The notes under the pieces: model-generated
Seen by the model: only the letters and a program-made list of their open reading frames with translations
What the model was told of the DNA's origin: nothing
Database searches by the model: none
In this document: one piece after another, positions 1-5,325 of the stretch
How positions within the stretch are numbered: position 1 is the stretch's first letter
How the letters are laid out: every line of letters begins with the position of its first letter
Made by a program: the position numbers and the translations under genes
Assembly: GCA_035480695.1 (NCBI GenBank)
Contig: DATIHM010000055.1
Coordinates: 1 to 6,785 of the forward strand
From: DATBED01 sp035480695
Lineage (GTDB): Bacteria > Patescibacteriota > Saccharimonadia > Saccharimonadales > UBA4665
Direction of reading: 5' to 3'
DNA length: 6,785 bases

Positions 1-354
1 ATTGTGCAGACGCGCCAGCTTTACTATCTCATAAGGATCGGTGCTGACGTTGCCGGCGACGTCGATGGCGGTTTTGGCTACGACCGGACCATAGAACACT
101 GCCGCCCGCACACCTTTGATGCGGTTGGCGGCCATGGCCTCGCCCTGGCCACTGCCGCCCAAGATTATGCCCTTCTCGCATTCCCCATCGGCCACCGATT
201 GGGCGGCCGGAAACATGAAATCGGGGTAATCATCGCTGGCATCAAGGCTCCCTGGTCCGAAATCGACAATCTCGTGGCCTAGCGACTGCAGCCAGTCCTT
301 CAACTGCTGCAGCGCTGAGAAACCGGCGTGGTCAGTCGTGACGGCGATTTTCAT
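1..354 (-). CDS. rpiB: Ribose-5-phosphate isomerase B (RpiB/LacAB family), 3' end cut by window edge
   Basis: Interconverts ribose 5-phosphate and ribulose 5-phosphate in the cytoplasmic pentose phosphate pathway. The 118 residues seen (family length about 150) begin MKIAVTTDHAGF; DHAG at residues 8-11 is the family's phosphate/sugar-binding signature, followed by DYPDF near 42-46 and GGSGQGE at 66-72, then MAANRIKGVRAA. The cysteine that serves as base in E. coli-type RpiB is replaced by Gly66. Instead Glu72 sits where Mycobacterium tuberculosis RpiB has its catalytic Glu75 (GGSGNGE), so this is the Cys-less type. About 18 extra residues lie between VRAA and the ARLHN motif (114-118). The start is fixed by an ATGA overlap with the gap stop, so translation is probably coupled to gap, with no separate promoter. 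The C-terminal region lies beyond position 1. The family is clear. Ribose, rather than another aldose phosphate, is the likely but unproven substrate. Confidence 0.92.
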   Translation of the reverse strand, partial: MKIAVTTDHAGFSALQQLKDWLQSLGHEIVDFGPGSLDASDDYPDFMFPAAQSVADGECEKGIILGGSGQGEAMAANRIKGVRAAVFYGPVVAKTAIDVAGNVSTDPYEIVKLARLHN

Positions 355-1367
355 TTGTGCAGCAGGCGGCCGGTGTCGGCCACGACCTCGACTAAGCGGT
401 TTGAATAGCCCCACTCGTTGTCGTACCAGGCCACTACTTTGAGCATGTTGCCGCCGACGACGGCCGTCAGTTTCAGGTCGACGATGGCGGAATGGCTGTT
501 GCCGATGAAGTCGCTGCTGACCAGCTCTTCTTCAGTCACATCAAGGATGCCCTGGTAATAGGGCTCTTTGGCGGCTTTCTTGAAAACTTCGTTGACCTCG
601 TCGACCGAAACGGCCCGTTTGGTGATGATGACGAAGTCGCTGAGTGAAACCACGGGGGTCGGAACGCGCACGCTCAATCCGCCGAAAATGCCCTGCAAGG
701 CTGGAAGTGCCAGGGCGGCCGCCTTGCTGGCGCCGGTAGTCGTAGGCACGATGTTTTCGGCCGCGTTGCGCATCTCGCGCTTGTCTTTGGCGGCCGGGCC
801 GTCCTGCAACGCCTGGCTGGCGGTGTAGCTGTGCACGGTGGTCATCATGGCCTTTTCGATGCCGAAGTTGGCCTCGACCACGGCGGCTACAGGTGTGATG
901 CAATTGGTCGTGCAGGAGGCGTTACTGATTATGTCGCCGGCGCCCTCGAGCTTGTCTTCATTGACTCCCAGAACGATGGTCTCGGCACCGTCGCCCTTGG
1001 CTGGGGCACTCAGTACGACTTTTTTGGCGCCGGCGTCGATGTGCGCCTTGGCCTTGGCTGGGTCTACGAAAAAGCCGGTCGATTCGATGACAACGTCAAC
1101 TTTGAGGGTTTTCCAGGGCAAAGCCGCCGGGTCTTTCTCGGCGTAAATCGGGATATGCTGGCCCTCGACGATGATTCCCTTCTCGTCAAAGCCGACCTTT
1201 TTACCATACGTGCCGTAATTGCTGTCGTGCTTGAGCAGATGCGCCAGCGTTTCCGGAACCGTCAAGTCATTGATAGCCACTATCTCGAGGTCGTCGCGCT
1301 CAAACGCCACCTTGAAAGCGTTGCGCCCGATCCTACCGAAACCGTTGATTGCCACCCGTGTCTTCAT
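351..1367 (-). CDS. gap: Glyceraldehyde-3-phosphate dehydrogenase, type I
   Basis: Oxidises and phosphorylates glyceraldehyde 3-phosphate to 1,3-bisphosphoglycerate, making NADH in glycolysis. The 338-residue length is normal. The N-terminal Rossmann motif INGFGRIGR spans residues 7-15. Asp34 at the end of the second strand favours NAD over NADP. The catalytic domain has SNASCTTNC with nucleophile Cys152, and general base His179 in TTVHSYT. The C-terminal WYDNEWGYSNR (314-324) is intact. One visible departure is RVPTPVVSLSDF (234-245), where many bacterial enzymes have RVPTPNVS; this is a mild substitution outside the catalytic pair. The ATG is preceded by AAGGA six bases upstream and by a candidate promoter in the 62-bp gap after the nudix gene. 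The stop overlaps the rpiB start as ATGA, making a gap-rpiB unit. The identification is secure. Confidence 0.98.
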   Translation of the reverse strand: MKTRVAINGFGRIGRNAFKVAFERDDLEIVAINDLTVPETLAHLLKHDSNYGTYGKKVGFDEKGIIVEGQHIPIYAEKDPAALPWKTLKVDVVIESTGFFVDPAKAKAHIDAGAKKVVLSAPAKGDGAETIVLGVNEDKLEGAGDIISNASCTTNCITPVAAVVEANFGIEKAMMTTVHSYTASQALQDGPAAKDKREMRNAAENIVPTTTGASKAAALALPALQGIFGGLSVRVPTPVVSLSDFVIITKRAVSVDEVNEVFKKAAKEPYYQGILDVTEEELVSSDFIGNSHSAIVDLKLTAVVGGNMLKVVAWYDNEWGYSNRLVEVVADTGRLLHK

Positions 1368-1373
1368 AAATTT

Positions 1374-1378
1374 TCCTT
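1374..1378 (-). promoter_or_regulatory. Shine-Dalgarno of gap
   Basis: The minus strand reads AAGGA followed by six bases and then the gap ATG at 1367. This supports that start rather than an internal methionine. Confidence 0.75.
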
Positions 1379-1391
1379 GCTTATGTTTTTT

Positions 1392-1419
1392 ATTTTAACG
1401 CGTATGGCTTGATTGTAAA
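1392..1419 (-). promoter_or_regulatory. Candidate sigma-70-type promoter of gap-rpiB
   Basis: On the minus strand TTTACA (1419-1414) and TAAAAT (1397-1392) are separated by 16 bases. Each differs from consensus at one position. Transcription would begin near 1385, giving a leader of about 18 nt that includes the AAGGA ribosome site. It lies in the only gap (62 bp) between the nudix stop and the gap start, so gap-rpiB may be transcribed independently as well as by read-through from ppa-nudix. Confidence 0.6.
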
Positions 1420-1429
1420 AGAAAGACGC

Positions 1430-2020
1430 CTAGCGGTCAACTTCTTGGCCTTCGAAATCGGGCAGCTTCAAAAGGTCGTCGACGCTCTCGATGTTCTTGA
1501 GCACGTCGCGGCTTTCGCCCAGGTAGCCAACGTCGTCAAAGACCATCCACTGCAGATCGGCGAAGCTCAGCTCGGAAACGTCGATTTTTTCGCCGGGATC
1601 GAGCGCCGGCTCACGTTGTCCGGTCGGTTCCCAGGCCACGAAAACGTAAACGAACCACTCGATTTTGCGGTACGGTTGGCGCACCTGGATGAGTTTCCAG
1701 TTCTCAAAACTGTAGCCGGTCTCTTCGCGGATTTCGCGTTTAGCAGCGTCGATGACTGAGCTGTCTTCGGCGTCGACGCGGCCGCCTGGAAAGCTTTTGC
1801 GCGCACCCAGGTGTGGCTGCTCGTCATCAACCACCAGGATTTTGCCATCGACGATGCAGATGACGCTTACGGTGTCGGTCCGCTTCAGCATTTCAAAAGT
1901 ATGCTCGGAGCCGTCGAACAGTTTCTGCGGCCACTGGTAAACGTCGAAAATCATTCCCTGGAAAACCCGCCCGGCGTTGTCGGGCACCAAAACCGCCTCT
2001 TTAGGGATTATCTTTTTCAT
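1430..2020 (-). CDS. Nudix hydrolase, ADP-ribose pyrophosphatase-like
   Basis: Predicted to cleave a nucleoside diphosphate linked to another moiety; the true substrate cannot be read from sequence. The 196 residues have an N-terminal beta-rich part (about 8-45), as in ADP-ribose pyrophosphatase relatives, then the Nudix fold. The metal-binding helix ends REIREETGY (95-103), with Glu99 and Glu100 as the expected Mg2+ ligands. The front half of the Nudix box is irregular: from Gly80 to Arg95 there are 14 intervening residues instead of the canonical 13, and the usual first Glu position is not matched. The ATG at 2020 is chosen because it overlaps the ppa stop as ATGA. An upstream ATG at 2041 would add seven residues inside ppa. 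There is no clear ribosome site, consistent with translational coupling to ppa. GDP-mannose, ADP-ribose or other NDP-sugar hydrolase are alternatives. Confidence 0.88.
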   Translation of the reverse strand: MKKIIPKEAVLVPDNAGRVFQGMIFDVYQWPQKLFDGSEHTFEMLKRTDTVSVICIVDGKILVVDDEQPHLGARKSFPGGRVDAEDSSVIDAAKREIREETGYSFENWKLIQVRQPYRKIEWFVYVFVAWEPTGQREPALDPGEKIDVSELSFADLQWMVFDDVGYLGESRDVLKNIESVDDLLKLPDFEGQEVDR

Positions 2021-2544
2021 TTTTTGAAGCGCTCGACGCACTCGGCGATGATTTTTTTTGCTTCTTCGGCATCGCCCCAGCCGAGAACTTTGGTCGTGCC
2101 TGGCTTCTTGAGGTCTTTGTAGTGGTTGAAGTGGAATTCGATCATCTGCTTCCAGCGCTCGCCCAGGTCGTCGAGTGTCTTGATACGGTCACCGGTGTTG
2201 CGGTCGTCGGCCGGCACGACCACGATTTTGTAATCCATTTCGCCGTCGTCTTCGAAGTTCATGATGCCGACGATATTAGCTGCCAGCCACACACCTGTCG
2301 GCAGCGGCTCGTCGCAGACCACCAGCGTGTCCAACTCGTCGCCATCCTCATCCAAAGTCTGCGGGATGAAGCCGTAGTTGCACGGCTTAGCAAAAATGGC
2401 CGGCTCGACGCGGTCGAGCATGAAAGCGGCTCGTGTCCGGTCCCACTCCAGCTTCAAAAAACTGCCCTCGGAAATCTCAATCACGGTGTTGACGGTGCCG
2501 CTGCGGTAATCGCCCGGCTCTAAGACTTGGTTGAAATCAGGCAT
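2017..2544 (-). CDS. ppa: Inorganic pyrophosphatase, family I
   Basis: Hydrolyses pyrophosphate to two phosphates in the cytoplasm, driving nucleic acid, aminoacyl-tRNA and NTP-dependent syntheses. The 175-residue length matches the bacterial soluble family I enzyme. Active-site residues align by eye with E. coli: Lys31 and Glu33 in LKLEWD, Arg45 in LDRV, NYGFIPQT (56-63), the metal triad Asp67, Asp69 and Asp72 in DEDGDELD, Asp104 and Lys106 in MDYK, and Tyr142-Lys143 in HYKDL. It has an excellent Shine-Dalgarno (AGGAGGAG) close to the ATG and a -10-like TACAAT in the divergent region shared with the phosphodiesterase gene. The stop overlaps the nudix start by four bases, so ppa is the first gene of a short operon. 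The identification is secure. Confidence 0.97.
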   Translation of the reverse strand: MPDFNQVLEPGDYRSGTVNTVIEISEGSFLKLEWDRTRAAFMLDRVEPAIFAKPCNYGFIPQTLDEDGDELDTLVVCDEPLPTGVWLAANIVGIMNFEDDGEMDYKIVVVPADDRNTGDRIKTLDDLGERWKQMIEFHFNHYKDLKKPGTTKVLGWGDAEEAKKIIAECVERFKK

Positions 2545-2546
2545 TT

Positions 2547-2554
2547 CTCCTCCT
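2547..2554 (-). promoter_or_regulatory. Strong Shine-Dalgarno of ppa
   Basis: AGGAGGAG on the minus strand, with the AGGAGG core four bases before the ATG at 2544. It is among the strongest ribosome sites in the window and fixes the ppa start. Confidence 0.85.
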
Positions 2555-2581
2555 GTTAAAACGGTTAGTTAGCTTGAGGAT

Positions 2582-2587
2582 ATTGTA
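2582..2587 (-). promoter_or_regulatory. Candidate -10 box of the ppa-nudix operon
   Basis: TACAAT on the minus strand, one mismatch from TATAAT. It would start transcription near 2575, leaving a leader of about 30 nt that contains the ppa ribosome site. No good -35 is visible at 16-18 bases upstream, where the opposite gene's coding sequence begins. It overlaps the plus-strand TACACT box. Confidence 0.5.
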
Positions 2588-2591
2588 CACT
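2586..2591 (+). promoter_or_regulatory. Candidate -10 box (TANNNT) for a leaderless phosphodiesterase mRNA
   Basis: TACACT lies exactly six bases before the ATG at 2598, which places the expected transcription start at or next to the A of that ATG. The same TANNNT-6-ATG arrangement recurs at 3257. An overlapping TATTGT at 2581-2586, five bases before the alternative ATG at 2592, is a competing reading. Confidence 0.5.
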
Positions 2592-2597
2592 ATGGAC

Positions 2598-3251
2598 ATG
2601 AAAATCATCGGCCACCGCGGCGCGCGCGGGCTGGCGCCCGAAAACACATTGGCCAGCTTACGCAAAGGCTTGGAGCATCACGCTGACCAGCTGGAATTCG
2701 ACCTGCGCGTTACCAAAGACGGCATCGTCGTGCTGAACCACGATAGCTACATGCGCGACGCTTCCGGGCGCAAGCTCACCATCAAAACGCATAGCTACGA
2801 AGAGTTAAAGCAACACAAGCCCGACATCACAACTTTCGAAGAAGTCCTCAAAGAATTCGCCGATAAAATCCCGCTATACATAGAAGTCAAGCGTAAAGTC
2901 GATACCAGGCCGATCATCAAGCTACTTAAGGGCCAAAAAGGCGACTTCTGGCTGGGCTCCAAGAGCCAGAAGACATTGCGCGAGCTGCACAAGGCGTTGC
3001 CGGAAATACCTAAAATCGTCATCGAACCCATAAGCGGCGTCCGTGCCCGCATCCGCGCCAACCAGGTCGACACGAAACTCCTGGCCATGAAGCAGCTATG
3101 GCTGTGGTCCGGTTTCATCAGGGCCGTGGCGCGCAGTGACTTTGAGCTCTACGCTTACACCTTGAACGATTCCAAAAAGGCCGCCAAATGGGCCAGGCAC
3201 GGCCTCAAAGGCATCATCACCGACTACCCGGACCGCTTCGAAAAGCGCTAG
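2598..3251 (+). CDS. Glycerophosphodiester phosphodiesterase (GDPD family)
   Basis: Predicted to hydrolyse glycerophosphodiesters, the deacylated phospholipids, to glycerol 3-phosphate and an alcohol. The 217-residue TIM barrel begins MKIIGHRGARG; His6-Arg7 is followed by APENT (13-17), the metal ligands Glu33 and Asp35 in LEFDLRVTKDG, catalytic His48 in LNHD, Glu96 in YIEVK, and the C-terminal AYTLND (186-191) and ITDYPD (207-212). No signal peptide is present, so it acts in the cytoplasm, perhaps on imported or recycled head groups. The ATG at 2598 is preferred because the HRG strand follows directly and a TANNNT box lies six bases upstream. ATG 2592 (two residues longer) or TTG 2574 (eight longer) are possible; a GAGGA at 2576-2580 lies 11 bases before 2592, too far for a good ribosome site. 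The oxidoreductase gene follows after 17 bases. Confidence 0.93.
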   Translation: MKIIGHRGARGLAPENTLASLRKGLEHHADQLEFDLRVTKDGIVVLNHDSYMRDASGRKLTIKTHSYEELKQHKPDITTFEEVLKEFADKIPLYIEVKRKVDTRPIIKLLKGQKGDFWLGSKSQKTLRELHKALPEIPKIVIEPISGVRARIRANQVDTKLLAMKQLWLWSGFIRAVARSDFELYAYTLNDSKKAAKWARHGLKGIITDYPDRFEKR

Positions 3252-3256
3252 TTTGC

Positions 3257-3262
3257 TAAAAT
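3257..3262 (+). promoter_or_regulatory. Candidate -10 box (TANNNT) for a leaderless oxidoreductase mRNA
   Basis: TAAAAT, one mismatch from TATAAT, lies between the phosphodiesterase stop (3251) and the oxidoreductase ATG (3269), exactly six bases before the ATG. No Shine-Dalgarno is present between them. This implies an mRNA beginning at or near the start codon, although co-transcription from the gene upstream is also possible. Confidence 0.55.
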
Positions 3263-3268
3263 AAGTTT

Positions 3269-3976
3269 ATGAAGGCGGTGTTTGACCACAGCACTCCGGA
3301 GGCCGACAACATCCGAACTTTCTTCTTTAAGCCGGAACGGCCTGTTCAGTACACCGCCGGCCAGTACACGCAGTTGCATCTGCCACACAAGAATCCCGAC
3401 GACCGCGGTGCCAAACGCTGGTTCACGCTGTCTTCGCCGCCAGGGCAGGATTTCGTGACCATCACGACCAAATATGCCGGCGACGACAAAAGCAGCTCGT
3501 TCAAGAAGACTCTCTTCAAGCTGGAGCCCGGAACCGAGCTCGACCTGGCTGACCCGATGGGCGATTTCGTGCTACCGAAGCTGATACAGACACCGCTGGT
3601 CTTCGTGGCCGGCGGCATCGGCATCACGCCGTTCCACAGCATGCTGGAATGGCTGTCCGTCACAAAAGAGGAGCGGCCGATCAGACTTCTCTACGGCGTG
3701 CGAGTCGAAGATGAAATCGTTTTCCAAAACACTTTTGATAAGTCGGGCGTGCAACCGACAATCGTGGTCAGCGAGCCGTCAGCCGCCTGGGGTGGCGAGC
3801 GCGGCATGCTCAGCTCCGAGCTGATCCTGGGGCTCGAAAAACCCAGTGACGATACGTTGGTTTACGTTTCGGGCCCGGAGCCGATGGTGCAGAAACTGGC
3901 GCGTGACCTGCAAAAAGCCGGCCTGCAAAAACGCCAAATCGTCAGCGACGAATTCCCCAACTACGACGCCATCTAG
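3269..3976 (+). CDS. FAD/NAD(P)-binding oxidoreductase, ferredoxin-NADP reductase type
   Basis: A stand-alone flavin reductase module that would pass electrons between NAD(P)H and an unknown partner; electron acceptor and direction cannot be read. The 235 residues comprise an N-terminal FAD-binding beta barrel (about 1-100) and a C-terminal NAD(P)-binding domain. The FAD motif is RWFTLSS at 50-56, a variant of RxYSxxS. GGIGITPF at 115-122 is the pyridine-nucleotide loop. SGPEPMV at 201-207 replaces the common CGPxxM, with Ser for Cys. The C-terminus, DEFPNYDAI, keeps the aromatic Phe229/Tyr232 seen in this superfamily. There is no 2Fe-2S, globin or membrane domain. It follows the phosphodiesterase by 17 bases on the same strand and its stop shares a CTAG with the convergent trxB stop. 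Flavodoxin/ferredoxin reductase, flavin reductase or an uncharacterised oxidoreductase are all possible. Confidence 0.88.
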   Translation: MKAVFDHSTPEADNIRTFFFKPERPVQYTAGQYTQLHLPHKNPDDRGAKRWFTLSSPPGQDFVTITTKYAGDDKSSSFKKTLFKLEPGTELDLADPMGDFVLPKLIQTPLVFVAGGIGITPFHSMLEWLSVTKEERPIRLLYGVRVEDEIVFQNTFDKSGVQPTIVVSEPSAAWGGERGMLSSELILGLEKPSDDTLVYVSGPEPMVQKLARDLQKAGLQKRQIVSDEFPNYDAI

Positions 3977-4926
3977 TTTGGCAGCGGGTGGGGGCGGCCT
4001 TCGAGGTATTCGCGGATTTTTAGGGCGGCCGTAGCGCCTTCGCCGGCAGCGCTGGCAATCTGCATGGTGGCGCCTGAGCGGATGTCACCGGCCGCGAACA
4101 CGCCCTTCATGCTAGTGTGCAGGTCGGGGTCTGTCAGCACGAAGCCGATTTCGTCGAGCTTGACGGGCGTACTCTTTAAGAACTGGGAATTGGGCATCAG
4201 GCCGACGAATACGAAGACGCCATCGGTCGGGAATTCCACTTGCTTACCGTCTTGGGTGCCGATGACTTTGACGACGGCGTTGTCTTTGCCGACGATTTCG
4301 TCGGTAGTCGTGCCCAAGTGGACCGTCACCTTGCCGTTCTTGACGTATTCTTCAAGGTCGTGCTGCAACACGTCGCTGGCCTTGATGGTCGACCTTACCA
4401 GCAAGTCGATGTGGCTGGCGAAGCGCGTCAGAAAGATGGTTTCCTGCACTGCCGAGTTGCCGCCGCCGACAACTACTAACCTTTTGTCGCGGTAGAAGGC
4501 GCCGTCGCAGGTGGCGCAGTAGTGCACGCCGCGGGCATAATATTCCATTTCGCCGGGCGCGCCGACCTTTTTGTAGTCGGAACCGGTGGCGATTAGCACG
4601 GCTTTGGCCAGCATGTCGCCGCTGGTCGTCTCCAGGCGCTTATAATCACCTTCATCATGCAGGGCGGTAACCTCGCCAAGCTCGATGACGGCGCCGAAGC
4701 GCTTGGCCTGGGCTTCTAAGGCATCGGCCAACTTGAGCCCCTCTATTCCATCAGCAAAACCTGGATAATTGTCGATTTTGTCAGTGACGGCCGCCAGGCC
4801 GCCGACCACTCCACGCTCGAACAGCAGCGTCTCTATGTCTTCGCGCGTCGTGTAAATGGCGGCCGTCAATGCCGCCGGCCCGGCGCCAACTACAACTACA
4901 TCGTGTTTAGGTATCTTATCGGCCAT
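3973..4926 (-). CDS. trxB: Thioredoxin reductase-like flavoprotein
   Basis: Low-molecular-weight thioredoxin reductase fold that would reduce a thiol carrier, probably the adjacent glutaredoxin or a thioredoxin elsewhere. The 317 residues contain the FAD dinucleotide motif GAGPAALTAA (14-23), the redox-active CATC (Cys137, Cys140), the NAD(P)-domain motif GGGNSA (154-159) and the C-terminal FAD motif GVFAAGD (275-281). The NADPH 2'-phosphate motif HRRxxxR of E. coli TrxB is degenerate: the corresponding segment reads LLVRSTIKAS (175-184), one residue shorter and with only one clear Arg, so NADH use or another donor is plausible. The ATG overlaps the glutaredoxin TAA as TAATG and has no ribosome site of its own, so translation is coupled. 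The stop overlaps that of the convergent oxidoreductase. Family certain; electron donor uncertain. Confidence 0.93.
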   Translation of the reverse strand: MADKIPKHDVVVVGAGPAALTAAIYTTREDIETLLFERGVVGGLAAVTDKIDNYPGFADGIEGLKLADALEAQAKRFGAVIELGEVTALHDEGDYKRLETTSGDMLAKAVLIATGSDYKKVGAPGEMEYYARGVHYCATCDGAFYRDKRLVVVGGGNSAVQETIFLTRFASHIDLLVRSTIKASDVLQHDLEEYVKNGKVTVHLGTTTDEIVGKDNAVVKVIGTQDGKQVEFPTDGVFVFVGLMPNSQFLKSTPVKLDEIGFVLTDPDLHTSMKGVFAAGDIRSGATMQIASAAGEGATAALKIREYLEGRPHPLPN

Positions 4927-5174
4927 TAAGCTACGGCAGGCGCTAGTTTGGCTAAGTTATAGCCCACGATAACTTCTTGGGAGTCGTCTTGTTTGGTCAC
5001 GACGGTTACAGGCACGGTCAGCGCGCCGCTGAGGTTCAAGGCTTCAGCCTGGCGGTGCGGGTGCTCATCTAGGTTGACTTCTTCGTAGTTAACGCCTTTG
5101 GCGCCAAGGTATTTCTTGACCATGCCGCAGTACGCGCAGGTGTTGGTAGTGAAGATAGTGATGTTTTTGACCAT
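4926..5174 (-). CDS. Glutaredoxin-like / NrdH-like redoxin
   Basis: Small thiol-disulfide carrier of 82 residues with a thioredoxin fold, acting in the cytoplasm. The active site is CAYC (Cys13, Cys16), where classical glutaredoxins have CPYC and NrdH proteins usually CxQC; alanine replaces the usual proline. The cis-proline loop is TVPVT (53-57) and VGYN (70-73) marks the end of the sheet. The gene directly precedes trxB with a one-base overlap (TAATG), which suggests that the reductase regenerates this carrier, as in NrdH systems where thioredoxin reductase rather than glutathione is the donor. No glutathione or ribonucleotide reductase gene is visible here, so the target is unknown. A strong AAGGAGG lies eight bases before the ATG, and a near-consensus promoter about 120 bp upstream. 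The family is clear; the exact subfamily is not. Confidence 0.9.
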   Translation of the reverse strand: MVKNITIFTTNTCAYCGMVKKYLGAKGVNYEEVNLDEHPHRQAEALNLSGALTVPVTVVTKQDDSQEVIVGYNLAKLAPAVA

Positions 5175-5290
5175 GTGGTCTCCCTCCTTAATTTTGGGAG
5201 CGCGTTACCTCGCCGTGTCTCTCATACGGCTACAGTCTTCGACGCTCTTTTTTATTTTATGGTGCTCTAGGCAGAACAAATCTGACTGTA
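5175..5290 (-). other. Predicted 5' leader of the glutaredoxin-trxB mRNA
   Basis: If transcription starts at the expected distance from TATAAT (near 5290), the leader is about 115 nt. It could fold. TACAGTC at its 5' end (5290-5284) is complementary to GACTGTA (5237-5231). GAGCGT (5247-5242) can pair with GCGCTC (5203-5198), which would enclose the small hairpin GCCGT/ACGGC; the ribosome site follows immediately. The first two pairings use neighbouring segments. I recognise no known riboswitch or RNA family. A second -10-like TAAAAT lies near 5260, so the true leader may be shorter. Length and folding are inference. Confidence 0.35.
5183..5189 (-). promoter_or_regulatory. Shine-Dalgarno of the glutaredoxin gene
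   Basis: AAGGAGG on the minus strand, eight bases before the ATG at 5174. It fixes the start and indicates strong translation of the first gene of the redoxin pair. Confidence 0.85.
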
Positions 5291-5296
5291 CCCATG

Positions 5297-5325
5297 ATTA
5301 TATATAGCGCTTATATATATTTCAA
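5297..5325 (-). promoter_or_regulatory. Near-consensus sigma-70-type promoter of glutaredoxin-trxB
   Basis: On the minus strand TTGAAA (5325-5320) and a perfect TATAAT (5302-5297) are separated by exactly 17 bases: five of six and six of six matches with the optimal spacer. It is the best promoter in the window. Transcription would start near 5290 and run through the redoxin pair. It sits inside an AT-rich inverted repeat, a position suited to control by a DNA-binding protein. Confidence 0.75.

Noticed and set aside
4..282. 92-residue plus-strand open frame at the left edge
   Set aside because: It lies antisense to the recognisable rpiB frame, which carries DHAG and GGSGQGE motifs.
568..1412. 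Several open frames opposite and within gap (for example 831-1412 on the plus strand)
   Set aside because: They are antisense or shifted frames of a clear GAPDH gene, kept open by GC-rich codons. Their products show no recognisable domain and they lack ribosome sites.
2021..2041. Upstream ATG at 2041 as the nudix start
   Set aside because: It would lengthen the overlap with ppa to 25 bases and add a Met-Arg-Arg-rich tail. The ATGA junction at 2020 matches the pattern seen at gap/rpiB.
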